DNA of 64,000 bases from QVMM01 sp047030855 (GTDB lineage Bacteria; Bacteroidota; Bacteroidia; Bacteroidales; Dysgonomonadaceae), in contig JBKYIJ010000008.1 in assembly GCA_047030855.1 (NCBI GenBank), forward strand, positions 2,046,001 through 2,110,000. The letters are read 5' to 3'. The translations under genes and the position numbers were made by a program. Shown here piece after piece: positions 52,998 to 61,311 of this stretch. The notes beneath the pieces are model-generated. The model did not search any database, had not been told where the DNA came from, and worked only from the letters and a program-made list of their open reading frames with translations. The first letter of the stretch is position 1. Each line of letters starts with the position of its first letter.

Positions 52998-53918
52998 ATG
53001 AAAGCTATTGGTGAATTCAAGTCATTATTTGATTTATTGCAAGCCTTCCCAACGGAAGAAAGCTGCATTGAGCATCTTGAAAAGCATATATGGAAAGACG
53101 GTATTCCAGTTTCTCCGTATGACCCTACATCGAAAGTTTACAAACGTGGCGATGGAATGTACCGTTGCAAGAATACTGGTAAGAACTTCAACGTCAGAAT
53201 AGGAACAATGTTTGAGGGTAGTAAAGCGCCACTCCGCAAATGGTTCGTGGCTATCTATCTTATCACGTCTCACAAGAAGGGAATTTCATCACTACAACTG
53301 GCAAAGGACATCTCCGTGACACAAAAGACTGCGTGGTTCATGAGTCAACGTATTCGGGAAAACTTCAAAATCGTCATGGACGAGAAACTTGAAGGAGAAG
53401 TTGAGTTGGATGAAACTTTCGTTGGTGGTAAGAATAAAAATCGTCATCGCAACAAGAAAGTAAAGAACTCACAAGGTCGGAGCTTCAAAGATAAAGTTCC
53501 CGTCATGGGCATGCTGGAAAGAGGCGGCAACGTGGTTTGCAAAGTCGTCCGTGACACTTCCTATAAATCCCTTACAGTTCCTATTTTAAGAGCTGTTGAC
53601 CGTTCCGCCACGCTTTTCTCGGATGAATGGGTAGGATATAAAACTATTGATAAATTGTATGAGCACTATATTGTTGACCACGGTCACGGACAATACGTTG
53701 ATGAGGACGCTTATACTAATAATATCGAAGGCTTTTGGAGCATAGCCAAACGGTCTATAAATGGAATATACAACCATCTTAGCCGTAAACATCTACAAAG
53801 ATATTTTAATGAATTCAGTTTTCGATATAATACACGCAATCTTGGTGAAGATGAACGATTTAATTTGTTACTTTGTAATTCAAAACATCGTATAACGTAT
53901 CAAAGTTTAATAAGATGA
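52998..53918 (+). CDS. IS1595-family (ISXO2-like) transposase
   Basis: 306 aa from the ATG at 52998. The DDE-type ISXO2 domain is clear: first Asp in GEVELDETFVGGKNK, second in TLFSDEWVGYK, then TNNIEGFWSIAKRSINGIYNHLSRKHLQRYFNEFSFRYN with the N/H/E end of the triad. A helix-turn-helix precedes it (ISSLQLAKDISVTQKTAWFMSQRIRENF). The N-terminal zinc-ribbon position lacks the usual CPxC pair, with only one Cys left in YRCKNTGKNF. Terminal inverted repeats could not be fixed by eye, so the element's ends are not given. Confidence 0.88.
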   Translation: MKAIGEFKSLFDLLQAFPTEESCIEHLEKHIWKDGIPVSPYDPTSKVYKRGDGMYRCKNTGKNFNVRIGTMFEGSKAPLRKWFVAIYLITSHKKGISSLQLAKDISVTQKTAWFMSQRIRENFKIVMDEKLEGEVELDETFVGGKNKNRHRNKKVKNSQGRSFKDKVPVMGMLERGGNVVCKVVRDTSYKSLTVPILRAVDRSATLFSDEWVGYKTIDKLYEHYIVDHGHGQYVDEDAYTNNIEGFWSIAKRSINGIYNHLSRKHLQRYFNEFSFRYNTRNLGEDERFNLLLCNSKHRITYQSLIR

Positions 53919-54088
53919 GACGAAAGAAAGAACCAAATGTCGAAGAACTTATGAAAGCAATGGCTATCGAATTACAACCATCGGAGAAGTTGAAGCAACC
54001 AGTGGAACATCCCGAAAACTTTGATTTATTTATGGCACGTGCTATACAAATCAAGCCAAAGTGTAAAAAGAAAAGGAACAAGAAATAG
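53915..54088 (+). CDS. 57-aa basic protein overlapping the transposase
   Basis: The ATG at 53915 overlaps the transposase stop by 4 bases, so translation is probably coupled. The product (MRRKKEPNVEELMKAMAIELQPSEKLKQPVEHPENFDLFMARAIQIKPKCKKKRNKK) has basic ends and a helical middle. It may be an accessory protein of the insertion sequence; there is no known family that I can name. Confidence 0.45.
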   Translation: MRRKKEPNVEELMKAMAIELQPSEKLKQPVEHPENFDLFMARAIQIKPKCKKKRNKK

Positions 54089-54131
54089 CTTGAATTTCTC
54101 GTTCCTTCCTCAAAAGATACAACAACTTAGT

Positions 54132-54632
54132 TTATTGCAATAGCATGGATATATATACTGAAAATAAAGTGGCTATTTCTATTAGGAATACTATTTGTTT
54201 CTTCCGATTGTACATAACCATGTAACCAAGAGCTAATGCGAAATTTATTATCGGTATGAACCATGTTCCCGATAACATAGTCCATAATATAGCTGAAACA
54301 CAGCATACGACTGCTGCTCCATAGTGTACCTGCCTTTCCAATCCTTCGTAGTAGTTAGGAGTAACGGCTACGAAAAGAGTGGCGGAGCAAGCAAGAAAAA
54401 CCAGCCATTGAAAATTATCCTTAGAATAATCAAGCCATATGGGTAAAAGCGTGGCAGCACAAATGAACATTGTTATCGGAAATAATCTTCCCAATCCTTT
54501 CTTTTTGTAATTCAATCGGTAGTAAGTTTCGGATAAACTTTCTGGCATTACTTTCAACGTTACCAATGAATACACTACGTATGCTATCAATATAGCAAAA
54601 GATAACAAAATAATCACAAAGGAAGAGTTCAT
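54132..54632 (-). CDS. Membrane protein downstream of the DGR reverse transcriptase
   Basis: 166 aa with about five hydrophobic helices (FVIILLSFAILIAYVVYSLV; LFPITMFICAATLLPIWL; FQWLVFLACSATLFVAV; VHYGAAVVCCVSAILWTML; FIPIINFALALGYMVM; IVFLIEIATLFSVYISMLL). It overlaps the preceding gene by 4 bases and is the last in the RT operon. The position and size fit a phage lysis- or exclusion-type membrane protein, but the family is unknown. Confidence 0.6.
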   Translation of the reverse strand: MNSSFVIILLSFAILIAYVVYSLVTLKVMPESLSETYYRLNYKKKGLGRLFPITMFICAATLLPIWLDYSKDNFQWLVFLACSATLFVAVTPNYYEGLERQVHYGAAVVCCVSAILWTMLSGTWFIPIINFALALGYMVMYNRKKQIVFLIEIATLFSVYISMLLQ

Positions 54633-54862
54633 AAAGCAATTCTAATTAAACGTCCAACTACAACACCCGATACTGTTAGGGCAAAGTCTATCCAATCCCA
54701 TTTACCGCCCCAAAGTTTATCTTTTAATTCAAGAGCAGAAGCAACGCCTACGCCAGCATAAGCAGCGCAATAATTTGAATCTGCTCCTACGCCAATGATA
54801 ACGCCTCCAGCAAAATGCTTCCATCGGTTAGAAGCCTTTATCCAATCCCAAATCTTTTTCAT
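54629..54862 (-). CDS. Holin-like small membrane protein
   Basis: 77 aa. Two hydrophobic stretches (HFAGGVIIGVGADSNYCAAYAGVGVASALEL and WIDFALTVSGVVVGRLI) are separated by the charged KDKLWGGKWDW segment, with a short basic N-terminus. The size and two-helix layout fit holins or similar phage inner-membrane proteins. It overlaps both neighbours by 4 bases. Confidence 0.5.
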   Translation of the reverse strand: MKKIWDWIKASNRWKHFAGGVIIGVGADSNYCAAYAGVGVASALELKDKLWGGKWDWIDFALTVSGVVVGRLIRIAL

Positions 54863-55347
54863 ATTTTGTATTTGCTAAAATCTATACTGTCTTTCACTTG
54901 CCATCCCTTAGCCAAGGCATTCTGTACGTACGTTATTGATTGGCTATAAAAGTTTGTCAATTCATTTAAGGTATTGAATTGTTTATATACAGGCTCATCT
55001 TCTGTACCAAACTTAAATACAACTGGCAATGATTTTCCATTTGTTTGAATGGCTAAATCGTAGGCAGCTTTATAGTTGAATTGATTTTCGCTTGATAACC
55101 ATACTTGAACTCCATTATAAGTCATACCAGATAAAATGTCTTTATCTATTTGCGAATTATACCATCCAATAATCAACGATTTTATCTCGTCAATCGTAGG
55201 CTGGTGGTCAAACTCTTCTTCCATATACGTGGCGCTGTTTGAATCTTCTTCCGTCTTTTGAACATCCCAACGTACACGCCATTTATTCTTTTTAGGATTC
55301 ACGCATTCCAGCAATAAAACCTCAATACTTCCATCTACTCTTTTCAT
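54859..55347 (-). CDS. Hypothetical phage-type protein after the RT
   Basis: 162 aa, acidic, no membrane segment. The second half (TYNGVQVWLSSENQFNYKAAYDLAIQTNGKSLPVVFKFGTEDEPVYKQFNTLNELTNFYSQSITYVQNALAKGWQVKDSI) resembles the DUF4376-type proteins encoded near phage tail fibres, where the pattern N-G-x-x-x-W-L-s, a T/N...F linker and a long helix recur; this is recalled and unverified. It is not the basic four-helix Avd protein that accompanies many DGRs. Confidence 0.5.
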   Translation of the reverse strand: MKRVDGSIEVLLLECVNPKKNKWRVRWDVQKTEEDSNSATYMEEEFDHQPTIDEIKSLIIGWYNSQIDKDILSGMTYNGVQVWLSSENQFNYKAAYDLAIQTNGKSLPVVFKFGTEDEPVYKQFNTLNELTNFYSQSITYVQNALAKGWQVKDSIDFSKYKI

Positions 55348-56765
55348 GTGAATATATATTTAGTTCCTCCGTTACCGTATCTTTCCGCTTTTATAACTGT
55401 TCGGAAAGGCAATTCTCCTTGCTCTTTAATTTGGTCTAATACTGACCATATATCTTTTGAAGCCGTGAAAAACTTCTTTTCTTCTTTTTCATGTAGAATA
55501 CGCACGACATATCGACCTTCGGGTTGAGGAATTTCATCAGGATTGATGAAGTCAATATCTTCTGGAATGTTGTCATGGTATTTATTTTTCAAACGTTCAT
55601 ATTCATTCCTTGCTTTTGTGATTTTGCTATCATACTCCTCTTTCTCAAATTTAGGAATGACGCCTGTCTCAAAATCCAATACAACAATAGGAGTATTTAC
55701 CAAATCACGGATAGATACTTGATTGCCTTTGAAACGTTTCTTTCCGTCAGCATACTTGGGTTTTATGCCTAAATCCTTAAAATCTTTCATTCTTATACCA
55801 GTTAATCTATAAAATAAATTTCGACAATCTGCGTGCTTACAAAGCCCATAAAATGATGCTATAAGCTCACGTTTCCTTTTTATACTTTTTACATGGTGAA
55901 TTTTCCTCGCAAAATTCTTTTTATTTCGTTTACGCAATCTGGTATGCGTAGGGTATATTACATATCCTAAAAAGTCTATACCTTCGGAAATAGGAAATAC
56001 ACGTTCATTGGATTTTACTTTCAAATGCATAAGCTCTACTTGCTGATGAACGTAGTTCCGTATCATCCAACATTCCTTCTTTGTTTTTGCGTGCGAGGTA
56101 CCATCGTCGCAATAACGATAGAAATGCTTCAATCCTTTTTCATCTTTCAAATAATGGTCAAGAAACATAGAAAGAAGCATATTACCAAATCCCTGAGAAG
56201 AACGTAACCCAATACTTAACCCTTCGGGCATCATTCGCACAAAACGCTCAAGAATAGTAAGCAAAATCTTATCTTTGAACATTCTGCGTAAACAATACAT
56301 CATGAAGTCTTGCCATATGCTTTCATAGAACTTCGTAATATCAAACTTATAGACATACCTCATCTCCTCTGGGTATTGGTGTATGTCTCTACGAATATAA
56401 TTAAGAAGGTCATGAGTTCCTCTATTCTTAATAGAAGCGGAAGTTGTGCGTATGTATTTACGGAATACCCTTTGCTCAACAACGCTCATTATCGCATTTA
56501 CGCCAATCCTCTCTATTATCGGTATTGCTTGAACCTTCCTGTCTTTTGGTCCATCTGTCACTATCCGTTCTTTATAACCTGATATTCGGAAAGTACCATC
56601 TTGTATTTGTCTTGAAAGAATATCTACAACAAGTTCCCTGTTAGTCATAATCCAACGACCTATACGAGTTCTTTTGCGTTTCTTGCCATGCAAAACAACG
56701 GATATAGAGTTGTACAAATTATGAGGTTCAACAATTTCTCTTATTATATCTCTTTCACGTTTCAT
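55344..56765 (-). CDS. DGR reverse transcriptase with C-terminal extension
   Basis: 473 aa. Retroviral-type RT motifs occur in order: KDRKVQAIPIIERIGVNAIM (region 2), KFDITKFYESIW with Asp142, GLSIGLRSSQGFGNMLLS (184-197), YRYCDDGTSH with Asp220/221, and FLGYVIYP. The IGLxxSQ form at 185-191, in place of QGxxxSP, is the mark of DGR reverse transcriptases. After the RT (to about 345) comes a further 130-residue part: SIRDLVNTPIVVLDFE, a charged coiled-coil-like helix (377-398), and EGRYVVRILHEKEEKKFFTASKDIWSVLDQIKEQGELPFRTVI. It copies the TR RNA with errors opposite adenines. TR lies 206 bases upstream. Confidence 0.93.
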   Translation of the reverse strand: MKRERDIIREIVEPHNLYNSISVVLHGKKRKRTRIGRWIMTNRELVVDILSRQIQDGTFRISGYKERIVTDGPKDRKVQAIPIIERIGVNAIMSVVEQRVFRKYIRTTSASIKNRGTHDLLNYIRRDIHQYPEEMRYVYKFDITKFYESIWQDFMMYCLRRMFKDKILLTILERFVRMMPEGLSIGLRSSQGFGNMLLSMFLDHYLKDEKGLKHFYRYCDDGTSHAKTKKECWMIRNYVHQQVELMHLKVKSNERVFPISEGIDFLGYVIYPTHTRLRKRNKKNFARKIHHVKSIKRKRELIASFYGLCKHADCRNLFYRLTGIRMKDFKDLGIKPKYADGKKRFKGNQVSIRDLVNTPIVVLDFETGVIPKFEKEEYDSKITKARNEYERLKNKYHDNIPEDIDFINPDEIPQPEGRYVVRILHEKEEKKFFTASKDIWSVLDQIKEQGELPFRTVIKAERYGNGGTKYIFT

Positions 56766-56970
56766 ATTCCTTCAATTTCCTGGGTCTGACTTCTTCGGCT
56801 GCATATCTGAATATACCCTACCAAACTCTACCCAACGCTTTATTTTTCACTTTTCCAAACCTTAATAGTTTGCTGTTAGTGAGGTTCATTTCCCTGAGCT
56901 CTACGTTGAGGACACGTCCTCGTCGTTGTACGCCCAAATTCTTTTTACTTGCGTTATAATTAAATTGTTT
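56766..56970 (-). ncRNA. DGR spacer RNA between TR and the RT gene
   Basis: 205 bases without a supported gene. In characterised DGRs the transcript region just downstream of TR folds and is needed for cDNA priming. A candidate stem is GAGGAC / GTCCTC at 56908-56921. Together with TR this should be the template RNA. Confidence 0.5.
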
Positions 56971-57075
56971 GCGAGCCGACAACCAATATTCGTGTTCGCA
57001 TTCGATGAATCGTTATTCGCATTCGCATACGAGACACCGCCATTAGCATTCGCATTGTTGTTCGACCGATACACC
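56971..57075 (-). repeat. DGR template repeat (TR)
   Basis: 105 bp, 87.6 percent identical to 57261-57365 (92 of 105). The sense (minus) strand has 28 adenines, largely as AAC/AAT codons when read in the VR frame. All but one of the 13 TR/VR differences fall on these adenines. It is non-coding, between the target gene and the RT. Confidence 0.95.
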
Positions 57076-57138
57076 TACCAGTGCTTTGGGAAAATCCGCC
57101 TTTGTGTTATTTATACTTGTAAAAATTGAAAGCCGTGA

Positions 57139-57173
57139 CGTGTTAGTTGTCATAAATGCCAACAACTCACACG
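57139..57173 (-). terminator. Hairpin just after the DGR target gene
   Basis: 12-bp arms with one mismatch: CGTGTTAGTTGT (57139-57150) and ACAACTCACACG (57162-57173) on the plus strand. It begins 15 bases after the target stop codon and lies between VR and TR. It could be a terminator or the DNA/RNA hairpin that enhances homing in some DGRs; no strong T run follows. Confidence 0.5.
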
Positions 57174-57187
57174 CCATCCGCTTTTCG

Positions 57188-60100
57188 CTATACGTTATAT
57201 TCGGTTGGTAACGCCTTAAACGCAGATACGCTTGTCGCAATGACGATGGCGCCACGGAAGGCGAGCCGACAACCAATATTCGAGTTCGAAGACGATGAAT
57301 CGTAATACGCAGACGCAGACGAGACACCGCCATGAGCAATCGCATAGTTGTACGACCGATACACCACTCTATTAGCCGCATTACTGATATTCTGTTGGTC
57401 TGCATAGAAAGTTGTACTACTTCCATTACTATTGCTAACATTTATCACGTCCATGAATTTCTGATGATAAACGGACTTGACATAGTTACCTGAAGCCGTG
57501 CTACTCAAAACTTTTCTCACCGTACCGTCAGGCATAGTAATGGCGTACTTGAATTGGTCTTCAGACGTATTTGGTAAACCTACTTTAGACATCCACTCAG
57601 CAAGGTTTCCCCACCAGTTTTCATACCCTAAACTACGTGTACAAGGTATTCTTACCAACTCTCCATTTTCATTATAATACCAAGCGTATTCCGTGGCGTG
57701 ATTTTGATTTATGGTATCTGTCATACCCAAGAATGCGCTTGAACCTACTATTCGTTGATTCGTATTCTGTCCATATCCGCATTGGTCTTGTGAATCCCTT
57801 CTTCCATACTTTGCAAAGAATAAGTTTGCAACATCTTTGTGCATTTCCCAATCCACTAATTGTAGATTTCTGGCTATGGCGTATGAAGAAAAGTCTGGTT
57901 GAGTAAGATTATTAACACCTGCTACACCGTAAGCGGCAGAATATAGTTTACTACCTATATTTATTGCCTCAAACATGCCTACCAAGCATTTCTCGTGCTT
58001 AACCCAATCTGGCTCCATATCCTCTACCTTGGATGAATTGGAAAGCACTACGTAATCAAATTCTGCATTGTTGTGAATAGAGAAATAAAGTGTCTTGGCA
58101 TTTTCTGGGACAGATAAGATTACATACATCCCATTCACGAACTTAGAATCCAATGTTCCTATGAGAATATCCCTTATGACATTATCATTTGCATCGGCAA
58201 CTACAGAACCAACGAGACTTGTTCCAAGAACGGTAGGGAAACGTACATATTTATACTGACTAACGTCTATTTTGCATATACTGTAATTGCTGTCTTGAGA
58301 AGTAGCTTCTATCACTGTCGTTTTACCAGTCAGTATTTTATATCCCTTATTATAAGCATTCAAGTTCTTTATGTCTTCCATCGTCATAATATCCACGGAA
58401 GGGGTATCAGGTATATCGTCATTGCTGCTGTAACATGAATACTTCTTGCTAACTCCATCGGAGAATGCTCCTAAAATATCATTCACTCCTTTATACCAAT
58501 ATTCAGGTTCAAACATGAAAGCGTCTCCTTCGGTACTATCCAACTTGGCAGGCGTTGAGCTTCCAACCGTTGCTCCATCAGCATAATAATTGAAATCTTT
58601 GTCGTTTAATTTACATATGGTCATAGTGCCTTTTGTTGCTTGTTTACCAAGACACCCATAACGTTTGCTTAGTATTTTGCTTATATGACCACTTGGTGAA
58701 TATGCGTTGCTATATTCATAACCAGTTTTATTATCGTGATTGGTATAATTAGCATCATCAGATACGGTATCATCGCAACTTATTATCGTATATTGAGGCT
58801 GACGAATGTTCAATTCATCAAATCGCTCAACGTAATTATTAAACGTAGCATCATCCAAATAAGAAGTCAATTGATAATACCCTCCGATTTTACACTTGTT
58901 ATTTACAATGTTTCCTTGTGCATCAATACCTCCAAGTCTTGCATCGTACCAAGATTTCAAATCACTTCCATCTCCTTCTAAATTGACATCCGTTAAACGA
59001 ATATACTTTATAGCTCTATTATTCAAAGCAAACATTTCTTTGAATAAATCAAAACCATTCAACTGTGAACAGTTTTCTACCCATAATCCTGTAACGGAAC
59101 GAATATTGTCAAACGTTATTCCTGAACGTGTGATTTGAGGCAGAGAACGTAAGGTCAATGTCTGGTAATTGATAGGCAAGTGTAAAGAACTTAGAGGAGC
59201 ACCTTGCGCAAATGTCATCGTTGATAATGTTGTACAACCAGTAGCATTTACATTTTCAATTCTTGTACAACCCGATAAATCAATAGATGGAAGGTTGGTG
59301 TAATTCACAATCTCCAATTTTTGTAGCATTGGTAATTTTGTTCCAATGACTAATTCAGTCAGAGAATATGATTTATTGCTATTACCCAATATCAATTCTT
59401 CCAAAATAGGAAGTACTGGAATGTTCATATCGGTAAAACCGCCCCAATCAGATAAATCAAGTTTCTTCATCCAAGTACCTCCGAACAAATGGAATATAGT
59501 ACCAATATTAGCGACTTGATTATACGTGTAGCTCCAAACCTGGTCTTTTATAACTTTATCATGCGTCATGGTTTCTCCTTCTCGTCTGAACTCGAAGTAA
59601 AATTCACGGGCAGCTACAGCTCTTACCGTGGCTCCTGCCGCAGAATTTCCCTTAAACGATATATCCGTAGCGGTATATTGTCCAGTGCTTCCCCAAGCAT
59701 CGAACAGTCCCATACGGTTGATTACAAACCAGTGTCGGTGAGCTGTTCGACTTCCTTGCATTGCTTCCAAGTAAGAATACTTAACGTTCACTATTTGTCC
59801 ATCCTGATTAACCTCCACGCCAAGAGTTTTCGGGTCAACGTATTTATTCAAAGCGTCCAAATTATAAACACGTTCACAAAACTTATCGCTTTGCTCTTCG
59901 TCAAACATTTGGAAGATGTTGTCATTGGTAAGTTTACTACGCAATCTGACATATGCCGCTTTTAATTCATTCGGAAATTGTTCTCGCAAGTTCTTCCAGA
60001 GAACTGAATCATGACCAGCAAAGGCATATACCGTTTTATCCACGGTTGAAAGTTCTGTATCTACAGTATTCTCATTTACATCCCAATTGTACTTCAAACG

Positions 60101-60199
60101 TCCGTCATTACGCAACCCAAGAATAGTATCGTTGTCATAGAATATCATGTAAGCAAGCATCTTATCTACATCTGGACTATACCAAAATGCCATCATCAT
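57188..60199 (-). CDS. DGR target protein, C-terminal segment (LRR-like plus C-type-lectin-fold domain)
   Basis: 1003 codons in this frame, the 3' part of one very long gene. The beginning (MMMAFWYSPDVDKMLAYMIFYDNDTILGL) continues the domain of the previous segment; the internal ATGs are not a true start. About residues 245-420 are leucine-rich-repeat-like (KKLDLSDWGGF, LEELILGN, LQKLEIVNYTNLPSIDLSGCTRI). The last 220 residues look like a C-type-lectin/formylglycine-enzyme fold (GYENWWGNLAEWM) ending in the VR and GCRLAFRGAIV. It is joined to the previous frame at a run of seven A (60206-60212 region), where six A would make one frame. A receptor-binding tail-fibre tip is the likely role. Confidence 0.85.
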   Translation of the reverse strand: MMMAFWYSPDVDKMLAYMIFYDNDTILGLRNDGRLKYNWDVNENTVDTELSTVDKTVYAFAGHDSVLWKNLREQFPNELKAAYVRLRSKLTNDNIFQMFDEEQSDKFCERVYNLDALNKYVDPKTLGVEVNQDGQIVNVKYSYLEAMQGSRTAHRHWFVINRMGLFDAWGSTGQYTATDISFKGNSAAGATVRAVAAREFYFEFRREGETMTHDKVIKDQVWSYTYNQVANIGTIFHLFGGTWMKKLDLSDWGGFTDMNIPVLPILEELILGNSNKSYSLTELVIGTKLPMLQKLEIVNYTNLPSIDLSGCTRIENVNATGCTTLSTMTFAQGAPLSSLHLPINYQTLTLRSLPQITRSGITFDNIRSVTGLWVENCSQLNGFDLFKEMFALNNRAIKYIRLTDVNLEGDGSDLKSWYDARLGGIDAQGNIVNNKCKIGGYYQLTSYLDDATFNNYVERFDELNIRQPQYTIISCDDTVSDDANYTNHDNKTGYEYSNAYSPSGHISKILSKRYGCLGKQATKGTMTICKLNDKDFNYYADGATVGSSTPAKLDSTEGDAFMFEPEYWYKGVNDILGAFSDGVSKKYSCYSSNDDIPDTPSVDIMTMEDIKNLNAYNKGYKILTGKTTVIEATSQDSNYSICKIDVSQYKYVRFPTVLGTSLVGSVVADANDNVIRDILIGTLDSKFVNGMYVILSVPENAKTLYFSIHNNAEFDYVVLSNSSKVEDMEPDWVKHEKCLVGMFEAINIGSKLYSAAYGVAGVNNLTQPDFSSYAIARNLQLVDWEMHKDVANLFFAKYGRRDSQDQCGYGQNTNQRIVGSSAFLGMTDTINQNHATEYAWYYNENGELVRIPCTRSLGYENWWGNLAEWMSKVGLPNTSEDQFKYAITMPDGTVRKVLSSTASGNYVKSVYHQKFMDVINVSNSNGSSTTFYADQQNISNAANRVVYRSYNYAIAHGGVSSASAYYDSSSSNSNIGCRLAFRGAIVIATSVSAFKALPTEYNV
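57261..57365 (-). repeat. DGR variable repeat (VR) in the target gene
   Basis: 105 bp matching TR, coding for about residues 946-980 of the last frame of the target. Sense-strand changes relative to TR are A-to-T (8), A-to-C (4) and one G-to-T. Eleven codons change, most from Asn to Tyr, Ser, Ile or His. The invariant 3' end encodes NIGCRLA, where the mutagenic homing start site (IMH) is expected. Confidence 0.95.
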
Positions 60200-61311
60200 A
60201 TTTTTTTACACGTTGGTCAACGCAAGCAAACATATCTGTAAACTCGTAATAGTCGCACAGATATTTTACATCAAAATAGTTTGCTAATTCATTGCGGAAC
60301 TTTTGGGCTCTTGCTGTCTTCTCGGCTTCTGATAATCCTGCTTCGGTAGTGTCGGTGCTTTTGACCCATTTTACCACGGCTTCAAGATAAGTAGGCTTCT
60401 TGGTTCCTGCCTCATATTCTGCATTAATGTCATCATCGTCTGGGAAACGTGCTTCAAATACTTTCATCCAATTTGGTACGCCATCATCGCCCTTAGTATC
60501 AAAATCATCATCAAGAAACATCCCCATTGGGTAGTCATTATTTAGAAACTCCCAACACTCGGTAGGATTTTTGCCCTCAAACTTCTCCGTAACCCAGTCT
60601 TGGTCATGGTATCCAGGAATATCCAAAAATCCAAATACGGCTTCCGTACTTTTGTCATTGTTCCAATTATACTTTCCTAAAAATTGAGGAGTTTCATCAA
60701 TCGTTCCCCGATAAAAGAATAAGCAAGGTTCACCATCGACCGTAGTACGAACATCATATTGATATTGCGCTCTATCTACATATTTTTGAGGAGGTACAAG
60801 CTCACCAATGCCTGTTAGAGTATCTTGTACAATGCGAGCCATGCCTGTATTATGTGAACTTGAGCTTTCAGCATAGTCTGCTTTGGTACACCAACAGTTT
60901 ACAGGTGCGGCAGCATATTGATTTGTAGAAGCAAGACGGAATGAAAATAATACAGTTTCTTGTAAAGTTCCTCCTACGCCTTGTTCATTACATCCTAAAT
61001 ACAACTGACCGTTTACCTTTGCCGCATTGTACAAATATATTCGATAGTTTTTTATAGGATAGGCTAATGATGAAGTTCCTTGTAAAGAAATACAACCGCC
61101 AATCAATCTGAAATTCTGATTGACATCACCTCCTTTAACGAAGGTTAGAATTTCATCCACGTTGAATTTGGTTTTCTTGTTATTGGTTACCGCTGCTTGC
61201 AATACGGTTGGTACTCCATTAGCCTGTTTACCTGTAATGATAACAACTCTCATTCCTTGCGGTACGTTGTCAACGCTGACATTGCCATTATCATCCCAAA
61301 ATATTATTTGA
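60177..61311 (-). CDS. DGR target protein, middle segment (CotH-kinase-like)
   Basis: The meaningful part of this frame begins near IFWDDNGNVSVDNVPQGMRVVIITGKQ; the preceding 30 codons are out-of-frame read-through. The segment FRLIGGCISLQGTSSLAYPIKNYRIYLYN, CWCTKADYAESSSSHNTGMARIVQDTL, and YFDVKYLCDYYEFTDMFACVDQRVK, continued as MMMAFWYS...IFYDNDT in the next frame, resembles the CotH kinase-like domain (S-Y-P-K-x-x-Y motif, later D-x-D). This is inferred from pattern only. It joins the upstream frame at TTTTGGG near 61297-61303; removal of one base there gives continuous NNIWDDNGNV. Confidence 0.75.

Noticed and set aside
52920..54131. Exact ends of the IS1595-type element
   Set aside because: I compared both flanks for terminal inverted repeats and an 8-bp target duplication and found only a weak shared GCAATA/GTTGTTGT pattern, too poor to call.
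55344..56765. RT as a group II intron maturase, retron or DRT-type defence RT
   Set aside because: The IGLxxSQ motif and the adjacent TR/VR pair with adenine-biased differences fit only a DGR; there is no intron RNA domain, msr/msd pattern or endonuclease/maturase domain.
60177..60199. Separate gene start for the last DGR-target segment (MMMAFW...)
   Set aside because: The preceding frame runs into it with continuous domain sequence; the Met residues are internal, and one base less in the A7 run joins the frames.
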